Shown piece by piece: positions 50,246 to 59,127 of a DNA stretch of 64,000 bases; position 1 is the first letter of the stretch; each line of letters opens with the position of its first letter. The position numbers were made by a program, and so were the translations under genes. Under the pieces are notes generated by a model that was not told the DNA's origin, searched no databases, and was given only the letters and a program-made list of their open reading frames with translations. The stretch covers positions 1 through 64,000 of the forward strand of contig CBDUSI010000002.1 in NCBI GenBank assembly GCA_965370045.1, given 5' to 3'. Source of the stretch: CAZONU01 sp965370045. GTDB taxonomy: Bacteria; Planctomycetota; SZUA-567; JAKLDR01.

Positions 50246-53200
50246 CGCTTGGCCTCCTCGACCCGGGCGCGGCGGCCGGGCCGCCCGCTGCCTTCCACTT
50301 CCTCGATCAGGTACTCGTGCGTTCCCGGAGGCGGCTTATCGCGATGGCGGTAGCGCCGCTGGCCGGGCTCCCCGCCGGGGACGCCGACCGCGGTCCTGGC
50401 CACCTCGCGCCAGGCTCCTGTGAACTTCTCGAAGCGCGCGCCGCGCGGAGTCTTGCCGGTGGCTTCCTCCTCGATCAGGCCGCCGCAGCGTTCGACCTTG
50501 CGGCGCAGCACGCGGTAGCCGGCGGTGCCCCGCTCGCTCGCGGCGCTCCAGGTCACCAGCGCGGCGCGGCCAGTCCGCCGGACGCGGGCCTCCAGGCCCT
50601 CGGCCGCGCTCGGGCCCCAAAGTACGTCGCCGGAAGTATCCGCATCCGAGCCCTCTCCCGAGAGCCAGCCAGCACCGGAGGCGTAGCCGGTCAGCGTGAC
50701 CGTGGTCCCCCCCCCCATGTCGATCTCGACTGTGTTGGTGCCGCCGGCATCCGCGAACCCCAGGCCCACGAACTCGTACCCATCCCAGGCTGCGCCCGTA
50801 ACGTGCAGATACATCGAACTCGAGTCGTAGAAGACTACGTTCTCGAAGATCGTGGTGGTGGCGTTCGCCGACAGGGTCAGCCCGGCCGCGCCCAGGTCGT
50901 AGAAACGCGCGTATGTCACGTCCACATTGCCGGCCAGGCCCATGTTGTATGTGCCGCTGATGGCTTCGACCGTGGCGTAGCCGCCGGCCTGCTGGCTGGT
51001 CCCCGAGACTGTGAAGGTGCTGCCCGTGTTGCCCGTGAAGCTCGTGCCGTTGGCCATGCGCAGCGTGCCGTTGGCCGCGACCGTCAGATTGCCGTTGAGC
51101 GTGGAGTTGGCCCCGAGGATGAGTATCGCTGTCGAGCCCACCGTCACGCTCTTGCCGGCCGGCACGGTTATCCCGCTGGACAGCGTGGCCTGACCGCCGG
51201 TCATGTTGATGCCGCCGTTGAGCGTCACGGTGCCGGCCACCTGGAGGTTACCGCTGGCTCCAACGCCCAGCGTGCCGCCGGAGTCGACCGTCAGGGCGTC
51301 GAGGTTGTTGGTGGCCACGGTCACGTTGGGCGCATTGGCGTACAGGGCGGAAGACGGGACCTGGACGTCCTGGCTGGTGGCGGGAAGGATCTCCGGCGCC
51401 CAGTTGGCCGTGGTGCCCCAGGCTCCGCTGGAGGATCCGTCCCAGATGTGCACGTTGTAGGCGAAGGCGTAGATGCTGTAGGTGATGCCCGAGGGCGAGC
51501 CTCCGTCGGTCACCCGGAAGCGGTACTGCTTGCCGGCGGCGTTGGAGTCCGGCTGGATGCAGAACCACAGCTCGGTGTAGTCGTTGTTGTTGTTGATGGC
51601 GTACTGCGCACCGCTGGAGTCGTCGGAGAACTCTCCAGCAACGGCGGTGCCGCCGACCACGCCCGCCTGGCCGAATTCTCCGGTGGCCACGGCCCCCTCG
51701 TTGGTCTTGCTCACGTTGGTGGGGCTGATCGTTTTCCATTTGGAGGTTGCCCCGGTGATAGTGGTCCAGGAGCCCGGAGTGTAGACGAAGGGGGACTCCT
51801 GGTACTGGATCTGCCAGTCGTAGTCGGAGGTGGAGCCGCTCTGATGGTCGATCTGGATGCTCAGGATGTACTTGGTGCCCGGAGTGAAGTGAAAGTTGGT
51901 GTCGTCGCCCTGCCAGGTGGGCGCGGCGCCGTTGTCCAGGCCCCACTCGTAGCCGCTCTGAGCGTCGGCCGGGGAGGCCACGGTGAGCTGGATGGTCTGG
52001 CTGTAGGTGTCGAGGTTCCCCACCTTGGCTCCGGCGGCGTTCACCTCGATGATCCGGATGTAGTAGGTGCCATTGACCGAAGCCTGTACCGCGAAGTCCT
52101 CCTCGTAGATGGTGTCCGCCGCGAAGCTCTCGGAGGCCTGGGCGTCGTCCTTCTCGTGCCAGTAGCCGTAGGAGGCCGCCGGCGGCTCCAGCAGCTTGGT
52201 GCCGGTCACGGCGGTCGCGTCGGCGTGGTCGGCGTCGTCCCACATGCGCAGGTTGCCGGCGCCCTCGACCATCACGCTCGCGCCGGTGAAGCTGGGGTTG
52301 TCGGCGAACTCCAGGCCCAGGCGGTGACCGTTCCATGCGCCGTTGTTGCTCCTGACCCCCACGCGCAGGTGGAGCTGCGCCCCGGTGGCCGCGGAGATCG
52401 AGGCGTTCTTGCTGCCCATGGCCGCGTCGCTGGCGTCGGCCCAGCGGTAGGAGACCTGCTCCTGCGAAGACTGGGACGTGATCGCGTAAGTGGTGTAGCT
52501 GATACCGTAGGTCGAACCGCTGTTGGTGATCCGGAAGCGGTACTTGAAGCCCGCCGCCGAGGCCTGGGGGGTCACCGCGAACCAGTATTCGGCGTAGACC
52601 GGGTTGCCGCTAAGGACGTGCGTGGCGCCGTTGGAGTCGCTGGAGAACTCCCCGTTCACGGCAGTGCCCCCCGGCGAGGACATGGAGAAGTGGTTGGCGG
52701 CCTCCACGGTGCCTTCATTGGCGATATCGACGAAGGCTGGCGTGGAGTCGATCTGCCAGTCCGTCGAGCCGGTGGTCACCGAGGTCCACGGGCCGGGCGT
52801 GCCGTCGGGGTCCTTCTGGTACTGTATCACCCAGTCGTAGTCCGAGTCCGAGGCCGAGGTGTTCTTGACCTGGACCGCCAGGATGTAGGTGTTACTGGTC
52901 GTGAAGTTCAGCGCGGTGTTCTCGCCCCCCCAGACCAGGTTCTCACCCAGAACCGCGGCGTCCGGCGCCCAGTTGTAGGCGGTCTGGTCGTCGGCGGGGT
53001 CGACGGCCTCGACTTGGATGGTCTGCTGGTAATCGTCCAGTGTGCCCACCAGCGCGCCCGCGGCGTTCACCTCCACCACTCGCAGGTAGTAGGTACCCGC
53101 CGTGGTGCAGCGGACGGTGAAGTCCTCCTCGTAGACCAAGTCGGCGGTCTTGGTTTCCGCGGAGGTAACGTTGCTCTCGTGGTATTCGCCGTCGGACGGG

Positions 53201-56193
53201 CTGCCGGACAGGAGCTTGCTCCCGCTGACCGCGTCGCCGTCGGTGCGGTCGCCGTCGTCGTACATTCGAACCGTGGCGCTGGCGGTGGTCACCAGTGTGG
53301 GGCTGGTGAAGCTGGCGTTGTCGTCCCACTGCAGTGCCAGGTAGTGCGTGCTCCAGGCCGCGCCCTGGGGCTTGATGCCCACGCGCAGGTGCAGATCCTG
53401 GTTGGTGGCCACCGTGGTCGAGGTGTTCTCGGCGGCCAGGGCGCCCTCGCCGTCATCGGCCCAGCGGTAGGCGGTCTGCTGCTTGGAGTCGTAAACCGCC
53501 CGGGCCAGCACCGCGAACTCGAGCGCACGGGTATTGCCGCCTCGGATTACCCGGAAGGCGAAAGTCTTGTTGGCCGCGGCGGCCTGGGCCTCAACTGCGT
53601 ACCAGAACTCGGAATAGGTGCTGCCTGTCCAGGCGTAGGCAACGCCGTTATCATCGTTGGAGTACTCGCCGTTGGCGGCGGTGCCCGCGCCGCTGCCGCA
53701 GACGAACTGCCCGGTAGTCACTACGCCATTGTTGTTGTGACCGTTGTAGGTCTCGGTGTTGTTGGTCATCTGCCAGTATGTGGACGTGTAGGTTACGTCT
53801 GTCCAATCTCCGGGCGTGCCATCGGGATCCTCCTGGTACTGGAGTTGCCAGTCCCAGGTGCCGCTGGCCCCGCTGTAAACCCGTTCGTACTGGATGGCCA
53901 GGATATACTTCTGGCCGGTGGAGAAGTTCAGCGGCTGGTTGGCCGTGCCCCAGGAGAGCGAGGCGGCGTCGGGAGCCCAGTTGTAGGCGCTTTGCCGATT
54001 GGTGGAGAGTTCCACATCCAGGCGGATGGTCTGGCTGTAGGCGTCCAGCGGGCCGACCAGGACGCCGGCGCTGGTCACCTCCACCACCCGGAAGTACCAA
54101 GTGTCCGGGTTGTCGTAGATAGGGGTGTAATTGACCTGTACCGTGAAGTCCACCTCGTAGAGGACGTCGCCGGTGAAGTTCTGGGAGCTGGTCACGTTGG
54201 ACTCGTGGTACTTGCCGTCCGATGGCGAGCCGGAGAGCATCTTGGCCCCGCTGACCGCGTCGCCGCCGGTGTGGTTGGGGTCGTCCCAGGTCTTGAACGT
54301 CGCCGAGCCGGTGGTGAGCAGAGTCGGACTGGTGAAGCCGGTGTTGTCGTCGACCTGCAGCGCGAGGTACTTGCCGTTCCAGTCCTCCTGGCCGCTGCGG
54401 ACGCCCACGCGGAGGTGCAGCTTGACGTTCTCGACCGTTTCGTAAAAGTCATTCTCCGCGGCGGCCGGCCCTTCGTTGCTTTCCAGCCAGCGGTAAGAGA
54501 CCTGCTCTCGCGCGGGGACCCGGGCGATGGCGAAGGTCCTGGGGTTCCAGCTACTCCCGGCTGCCACGACGCGGAACTGGTAGGAGTGGCCGCGCGCGGC
54601 GGCCGAAGCGGTGATCGCGTACCACAGTTCCACGTAGTTGCCGCTGGTGTAGCTGTCGCGCAGGCCGTTATTGTCGTTGCAGAACTCACCAGTGGCCACG
54701 GTGTAGCCCGCATGTCCGGACTGGCTGTACCAGGCGGTCTGGGTAACGGTCCCGTTGGTAATGGTGCACTGGTGGGCGGTGGTGGTGGTCCAGACGCCTC
54801 CGGTGGTGACGTTGGTCCAGGCGCCGGGACTGCCCGTGTCGTAATCCTCCTGGTACTGGAGATAGAAGTCCCCGTTGGTGATGTTGTTGTCCAGGGCCAC
54901 CTGCACGGCGATGACATAGATGTTCCCCGACTGGGCGATAAGCTCGGTGTCCTCGGTCTGCCAGGAGAGCGCGCTGGGGGCCACCGCGGCGTCCGGGGCC
55001 CAGGCGAAGCCGGTCTGCTTGGCTTGGGCATTGACGACGTCGAGCTGTATTGTCTGGCTGTAGCCGTCCAGGGTGCTGACGAAGTTCCCGCCGGAGTCCA
55101 CCTCCACGACGCGCAGGTACCAGGTGCCTGTGGCCGTCGGCATGATGGTGAAGTCTTCCTCGTAGAGGACGTCCGCCGCCTTGGTTTCGCTGGAGGTGAC
55201 GTTGGACTCGTGGTACTCGCCGTCAGACGGCGAGCCGGAGAGCAGTTTGGTCCCGCTCACCGCGTCGCCGTCGGCGTGGTCGGCGTCGTTCCACCACGCA
55301 CCGGAGGGCAGCATGGCCGCGCCGGTGAAGCTGGGGTTGTTGGCGTACTGCAGGCCCAACCGGTGAGTGCCCCAGCTGCTCTCCTGGGAGCGAATGCCCA
55401 CGCGCAGGTGGAGCTGCTGGTTGGTGGCGGACGTGTATGCCGTGTTCTCGGCCTGCAGCGCGCTCTCGTCGGAATGCGCCCAGCGGTAGCTCTCCTGGAA
55501 GTGGCCGGGCGTGGCCGGTTTCACCGACACTGAAGTGATTGCCCAGCGGTCGGTGACCGCGAAGTTCCAGCTCATGGTCACGCTGGCGGCGCCCGCCTCG
55601 GTGCTGGCGCCGCCCTCAACGTCCCCGAAGTTGTTGGGGCCGCTTTGGGCTTGCCATCTCTGGGTCTGCCCGGCGCCCACGGTGGGATTGCCGTCGGCGC
55701 CGCGGAAGCAGATGGTGTCCACCACGATCTCGCCGGCCGCGCTGTTCACGGCAACCGAGGCCGTCGTGCTCCGGCCCGTGGCACCGGTCGCGGTGCCAAA
55801 GGGCGTGGCGGTGGATGCGCCAGTGAAGGAAATGGCGCCGCAGACGGTATCCTCTCCGGCGCTCATGGTTACGACGACGTTGTGGGTTCCCGTGGGCGGA
55901 GCGACAAGGTACCATAGTTCCGTGATGGCCCAGCCTCCATTGGTGTCCCTGCGAAGCAGCGTAAGGCCCTGGCCGTTGTAGGTCACCGAACTGACCGGAT
56001 CTCGAGAAGAAACTCCAACTACCAGCAGACGCTGGGTGCCGGAGCAGGTGTGGCTCCAGGTGAAGCTGGCCGCGTCGCCGCTGGTGCTGCTCGAAGCGTC
56101 GACCGCCACCGCGGCGCGGGCCGAGCCTGAGCCCAGCGCGAGCGCGAGCGCGCAGACCGCGACTCGCCAGAGCCTGGCGGATCCTCCGCCCAT
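50242..56193 (-). CDS. Giant secreted repeat protein (1,983 residues)
   Basis: Signal peptide (residues 1-27, VAVCALALALGSGSARA), a beta-sandwich domain (28-228), then four large repeats of about 330-341 residues starting near 235, 567, 908 and 1249. Each has a first half (YRWA..EG..AAEN; LHLRVG; DGDAVSGxKLLSGSPSDG; YHESNVTS; TYYLRVVEV; YSQTIQL) and a second half (YNWAPDAA; YILAVQ; DYDWQIQYQ; GEFS.D..G; YRFRV) that look homologous to each other, so eight sandwich-like units in all. Residues 1582-1850 are Asn/Thr/Gly-rich, probably a beta-helix (LNGNLTVAANGTLRMANG), and 1868-1965 an Fn3-like end (AALVTWSAASERGTAGYRVL). ATG 56193 follows GGGAGG. Probably a cell-surface or matrix protein; function unknown. 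Confidence 0.85.
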   Translation of the reverse strand: MGGGSARLWRVAVCALALALGSGSARAAVAVDASSSTSGDAASFTWSHTCSGTQRLLVVGVSSRDPVSSVTYNGQGLTLLRRDTNGGWAITELWYLVAPPTGTHNVVVTMSAGEDTVCGAISFTGASTATPFGTATGATGRSTTASVAVNSAAGEIVVDTICFRGADGNPTVGAGQTQRWQAQSGPNNFGDVEGGASTEAGAASVTMSWNFAVTDRWAITSVSVKPATPGHFQESYRWAHSDESALQAENTAYTSATNQQLHLRVGIRSQESSWGTHRLGLQYANNPSFTGAAMLPSGAWWNDADHADGDAVSGTKLLSGSPSDGEYHESNVTSSETKAADVLYEEDFTIMPTATGTWYLRVVEVDSGGNFVSTLDGYSQTIQLDVVNAQAKQTGFAWAPDAAVAPSALSWQTEDTELIAQSGNIYVIAVQVALDNNITNGDFYLQYQEDYDTGSPGAWTNVTTGGVWTTTTAHQCTITNGTVTQTAWYSQSGHAGYTVATGEFCNDNNGLRDSYTSGNYVELWYAITASAAARGHSYQFRVVAAGSSWNPRTFAIARVPAREQVSYRWLESNEGPAAAENDFYETVENVKLHLRVGVRSGQEDWNGKYLALQVDDNTGFTSPTLLTTGSATFKTWDDPNHTGGDAVSGAKMLSGSPSDGKYHESNVTSSQNFTGDVLYEVDFTVQVNYTPIYDNPDTWYFRVVEVTSAGVLVGPLDAYSQTIRLDVELSTNRQSAYNWAPDAASLSWGTANQPLNFSTGQKYILAIQYERVYSGASGTWDWQLQYQEDPDGTPGDWTDVTYTSTYWQMTNNTETYNGHNNNGVVTTGQFVCGSGAGTAANGEYSNDDNGVAYAWTGSTYSEFWYAVEAQAAAANKTFAFRVIRGGNTRALEFAVLARAVYDSKQQTAYRWADDGEGALAAENTSTTVATNQDLHLRVGIKPQGAAWSTHYLALQWDDNASFTSPTLVTTASATVRMYDDGDRTDGDAVSGSKLLSGSPSDGEYHESNVTSAETKTADLVYEEDFTVRCTTAGTYYLRVVEVNAAGALVGTLDDYQQTIQVEAVDPADDQTAYNWAPDAAVLGENLVWGGENTALNFTTSNTYILAVQVKNTSASDSDYDWVIQYQKDPDGTPGPWTSVTTGSTDWQIDSTPAFVDIANEGTVEAANHFSMSSPGGTAVNGEFSSDSNGATHVLSGNPVYAEYWFAVTPQASAAGFKYRFRITNSGSTYGISYTTYAITSQSSQEQVSYRWADASDAAMGSKNASISAATGAQLHLRVGVRSNNGAWNGHRLGLEFADNPSFTGASVMVEGAGNLRMWDDADHADATAVTGTKLLEPPAASYGYWHEKDDAQASESFAADTIYEEDFAVQASVNGTYYIRIIEVNAAGAKVGNLDTYSQTIQLTVASPADAQSGYEWGLDNGAAPTWQGDDTNFHFTPGTKYILSIQIDHQSGSTSDYDWQIQYQESPFVYTPGSWTTITGATSKWKTISPTNVSKTNEGAVATGEFGQAGVVGGTAVAGEFSDDSSGAQYAINNNNDYTELWFCIQPDSNAAGKQYRFRVTDGGSPSGITYSIYAFAYNVHIWDGSSSGAWGTTANWAPEILPATSQDVQVPSSALYANAPNVTVATNNLDALTVDSGGTLGVGASGNLQVAGTVTLNGGINMTGGQATLSSGITVPAGKSVTVGSTAILILGANSTLNGNLTVAANGTLRMANGTSFTGNTGSTFTVSGTSQQAGGYATVEAISGTYNMGLAGNVDVTYARFYDLGAAGLTLSANATTTIFENVVFYDSSSMYLHVTGAAWDGYEFVGLGFADAGGTNTVEIDMGGGTTVTLTGYASGAGWLSGEGSDADTSGDVLWGPSAAEGLEARVRRTGRAALVTWSAASERGTAGYRVLRRKVERCGGLIEEEATGKTPRGARFEKFTGAWREVARTAVGVPGGEPGQRRYRHRDKPPPGTHEYLIEEVEGSGRPGRRARVEEAKR

Positions 56194-56258
56194 CACAGTG
56201 CCTCCCTGCACCCGATCAGGCACGACCGTTCCCCCCATCAGCGTCCCTACCATAATAT

Positions 56259-56909
56259 CTAATCGGCCGTCTTGGCCGACCCCTTAACCTTCCTGCCAGC
56301 GTCCGCCGGTTTCGGACGGCTCTCGAAGAGCTTGTTGATCTTGCTCCGGAAGTCGCTTAAATCAAAGGGCTTAGCGAGGTGGGCGTCGGCCCCGGCCTCG
56401 AAAATCTCCTCAATGCTCTTCTCGTCGCTCAGGGCGGTTACGGCCATGATTTTGGTGTCCGCCAGGCGGGAGTCCTCGCGCATGCGCCGGCAGGCGTCGC
56501 GGCCGTCCAGGCCCGGGAGCATGATGTCCAGCAGCACCAGGTCGGGCCGGAAGGAGCCGGCCAGGAAGCCGGCATCGAACCCGTTGCGGGCCACGCGTAC
56601 TTCCCACCCGTCGGCGGCCAGCACCTTCTCTATCAGGTTGGCCATGTTCCGCTCGTCCTCGACGACCAGTGCGCGACGCGGGGCCTCCTTCTCCGGCGGC
56701 TCGAAATTAGGCAGGGGAATGCCGTGTTTGCCCGCGAATTCCAGCAGATGCTTTTTGGGTATGCGGCGGAAGCGGGAGCCGGGCACCTTGTAACCCTCGA
56801 TGTCCCCGGCGTCGAAACGGCGGATGATGGTCATGTGGCTGAGGTCGCAGAGCTTAGCGGCCTCAAGCGTGCTGACCCAGTTACGATCTTTCTTGCGGCG
56901 CTTATTCAT
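56259..56909 (-). CDS. Response regulator with N-terminal excisionase-like HTH
   Basis: 216 residues. Residues 10-60: MerR/excisionase-type winged helix (VSTLEAAKLCDLSHMTIIRR, then GYKVPGSRFRRIPKKHLLEF). Residues 78-195: receiver domain with acidic pair E84/D85, phosphorylation site D128 (LVLLDIMLPGLDG), Thr158 and Lys180 (AKPFD). The DNA-binding domain precedes the receiver, opposite to the usual order. Basic C-terminal tail. No histidine kinase adjacent, so the phosphodonor is unknown. 65 bp upstream of the giant protein gene and preceded by a perfect consensus promoter; likely first gene of a three-gene operon and perhaps its regulator. Confidence 0.85.
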   Translation of the reverse strand: MNKRRKKDRNWVSTLEAAKLCDLSHMTIIRRFDAGDIEGYKVPGSRFRRIPKKHLLEFAGKHGIPLPNFEPPEKEAPRRALVVEDERNMANLIEKVLAADGWEVRVARNGFDAGFLAGSFRPDLVLLDIMLPGLDGRDACRRMREDSRLADTKIMAVTALSDEKSIEEIFEAGADAHLAKPFDLSDFRSKINKLFESRPKPADAGRKVKGSAKTAD

Positions 56910-56968
56910 CGGGTGCGCGTCTCCAAACAGATGGCTTGCTCCACACTGAACCCCTTCTCCCTGGTTAT

Positions 56969-56997
56969 ATTATACATATTAACACGCTGAATGTCAA
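56969..56997 (-). promoter_or_regulatory. Perfect consensus promoter of the regulator/giant protein/C25 operon
   Basis: Minus strand TTGACA, 17 bases, TATAAT (12/12 at ideal spacing). Transcription start expected near 56962, giving a leader of about 50 bases to the ATG at 56909. The surroundings are markedly AT-rich. Confidence 0.78.
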
Positions 56998-57047
56998 CTA
57001 TATTCCAGCTGTTTAGTGGTGGATAGAGCATTTCTATATTTAGAGGG

Positions 57048-58766
57048 CTACTGGCGGAGGTCCCATCCGCGCCGCGGGGGCCTCCCCTTCTTGCCCCGGT
57101 TCCGCTTGTTGCGCACGGTAATGACTGCCTCGGCGGAACTCGAAAGCCCGCCGGCATCGGTCACGGTGACGCGCGCGGTGTAAACGCCCGCCTCGCTGTA
57201 GAGGTGCTCGACCTTCTTGCCACCCTCCGCGGTCGCCCCGTCGCCGAAGTCCCAGGCGTAGGAGAGCTTCCCGCCCTCGGGGTCCCGGGCCCGGGCGGTG
57301 AAGGTGACCACCAGCGGCGCCCAGCCCGTCTTCTTCCTGGCCCTGAGCCTCACCTTCGGCGGGAGGTTGGGCGCGGCGGCCTTCACCTCGATGAAGGCCT
57401 CGGCGACGGCGGTCGCCCCCCGGTCGTCGTAAACGGTCAACTCCACGAGGTAGGAGCCGGGCGCGGAGAAGGTGTGGGCGACCTCGAAGCCCTCGGCGAC
57501 CTCTCCGTCGCCGAAGTCCCACTCTGCGCGGACCACTTCGCCGTCGGGGTCGGAGGCCTCGGCGCGCAGGCTCACTGCCAGCGGCGCGGGCCCCGCGACG
57601 GGATCGGCCAGGATCGCGCAGATCGGCGGCTTGTTGAGGTGCGGCTGGGGTACCTCTCCGGTGGTGAGGGCCAGCAGCTTGCGGCCCGCGCCCACGTAGA
57701 CCGTGCCCCCCGCGCCCACCGCCGGGGCGCTGGCGGTGGTGCCCTCGGCGGCGTACTCGGCCAGCAGCACGCCGTCAGCGGAGAACACCTGGGTCCCCGC
57801 GTATATCTTGCCGGCCCAGTCTACCGCCGGGGAACTCTCCGGATGCATGGTCGGCGCCGCCCACCTGGCGGCCCCGTCGGTGCCTACCGCGTGCAGGCGG
57901 CCGTCGCCCGCGGTCAGGTAAACAACCCCGTCACCCATCGCCGGCGAGGAGTAGACCGGTCCGCCCAGGTCGCAGGTCCAGCGCACGCTGCCGGCCGGGT
58001 CCAGCGCGTAGAGCTTGCCGTCCGCGCAGCCCTGGTAGACGGTGCCATCAGGTCCGATGGAGCAACCCGCGCGGTCAGCCATGCCGCCGAGGTTCAGCGC
58101 CCACTTGCGGGTGCCGTCGGGGTTGACCGCGTGCATGCGCCCGCTGATGTCCGCGGCGTAGAGCACCCCGTCCGCGGAGACGGCCGGCACCGCCGAGAAG
58201 ACCTTGTAGTTGCCGTACTGCCAACTGCGGGTACCGTCGGGCTTCACGCAGAAGATGCCGCTGCCGTTGGAGCCGAAGTAGATGTTGCCCGCCGGACCGA
58301 TAAGCGGCGCGTGCAGCGGGGAGGCGGTCACCGGGTGGAACCACTTGAGCGCGCCGTCCGCGTTCAGGGCGGTGAGGCCCTGTTGGGCCTCGGGCTGGCT
58401 GCCGTTGTTGTAGGCGGTCACGTACACGGTGCCGTCGGCGGCGATAGCTGGCGCGGCGTACTTGATGGTGCCCTTGGTGTCGTAGCTCCAGACCAGCTGG
58501 CCAGCGGCGTCCAGGCAGTAGAGCTTGCCGTCGGTGCTCCCGATGTAGACCCGCCCGCCGGCGCCCAGCACCGGGGAGGAGTACACGTTGCCGCCGGTCT
58601 CGAAGCTCCACTTGGCGGCGGAAACGTCGGCACCGATGTAGTCGGCCCGGCTGGTGCCCTGAGCGTCATGTCGGAACTGCGGCCAGGGAGCTTGTTCGCT
58701 CGCCGCCGCAGACCAGACAAGTGTCAGGGAAAAGAAGAGCGCGCAGGAGATGGCTTTTCTTGTCAT
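57048..58766 (-). CDS. Secreted PQQ-like beta-propeller protein with two PKD domains
   Basis: 572 residues. Signal peptide (MTRKAISCALFFSLTLVWSAAA), then a seven/eight-bladed PQQ-enzyme-like propeller (residues about 30-380) whose blades repeat phrases such as YSSPVLGAGGRVYIGSTDGKL. Two PKD domains follow (about 390-475 and 485-560), each with WDFGDG. A basic tail (RNKRNRGKKGRPPRRG) ends it. No PQQ or metal ligands of dehydrogenases evident, so a binding or surface role is likelier than an enzyme. ATG 58766 follows GGGGGG by seven bases; it begins the signal peptide. Confidence 0.85.
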   Translation of the reverse strand: MTRKAISCALFFSLTLVWSAAASEQAPWPQFRHDAQGTSRADYIGADVSAAKWSFETGGNVYSSPVLGAGGRVYIGSTDGKLYCLDAAGQLVWSYDTKGTIKYAAPAIAADGTVYVTAYNNGSQPEAQQGLTALNADGALKWFHPVTASPLHAPLIGPAGNIYFGSNGSGIFCVKPDGTRSWQYGNYKVFSAVPAVSADGVLYAADISGRMHAVNPDGTRKWALNLGGMADRAGCSIGPDGTVYQGCADGKLYALDPAGSVRWTCDLGGPVYSSPAMGDGVVYLTAGDGRLHAVGTDGAARWAAPTMHPESSPAVDWAGKIYAGTQVFSADGVLLAEYAAEGTTASAPAVGAGGTVYVGAGRKLLALTTGEVPQPHLNKPPICAILADPVAGPAPLAVSLRAEASDPDGEVVRAEWDFGDGEVAEGFEVAHTFSAPGSYLVELTVYDDRGATAVAEAFIEVKAAAPNLPPKVRLRARKKTGWAPLVVTFTARARDPEGGKLSYAWDFGDGATAEGGKKVEHLYSEAGVYTARVTVTDAGGLSSSAEAVITVRNKRNRGKKGRPPRRGWDLRQ

Positions 58767-59127
58767 GAGAACGCCCCCCGATCCCTCAGCGCGGTTGCTC
58801 AGCGTCATTTATCTAAGCAACAGATATGCCACGACTTACCGCTTTTCGGTCGCGCGTATGCCACGTTGTGCATAGCTTTACGCCTGACCGGTCCGATAAC
58901 TAGTATGACGCATAACGTCACAGTGACGCTGAGCGGCTCGTTGATGACTATTACTGTCGCTCGCGAGGCAGTGAAAGGGGCCATTCCCAGCGCACTGTCA
59001 TATTCCATAATCTTGCGGGTGGAACTGTGACGCTGGTGCGCGGTTGTTGTGGCCGGTCCCAAGAAAAGCGAGATATCCGAGTAACCTTGCCGGGAACTAC
59101 GCTATAATGTGAGTGGAGGAGTTGCAC
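58767..59127. other. Divergent intergenic region with TGACG inverted repeats
   Basis: About 360 bp between divergent genes, AT-richer than average. At 58906-58928 overlapping inverted repeats read TGACG-N5-CGTCA and CGTCAC-A-GTGACG, and TGTGACGC recurs near 59027; they look like operator sites. A -10 box for the plus-strand gene is at 59103. Confidence 0.45.
59103..59108 (+). promoter_or_regulatory. Putative -10 box of the FMN-binding protein gene
   Basis: Perfect TATAAT, 19 bases before the ATG, followed by GGAGGAG as Shine-Dalgarno. No good -35 at 16-18 bases upstream, so an activator may be needed. Confidence 0.4.

Noticed and set aside
50317..55533. Very long open frame (about 1,738 codons) on the plus strand opposite the giant protein
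   Set aside because: No signal, no recognisable motif, Val/Gly/Ala-rich shadow of the GC-rich coding strand; the minus-strand reading has a signal peptide, ordered repeats and a ribosome site.
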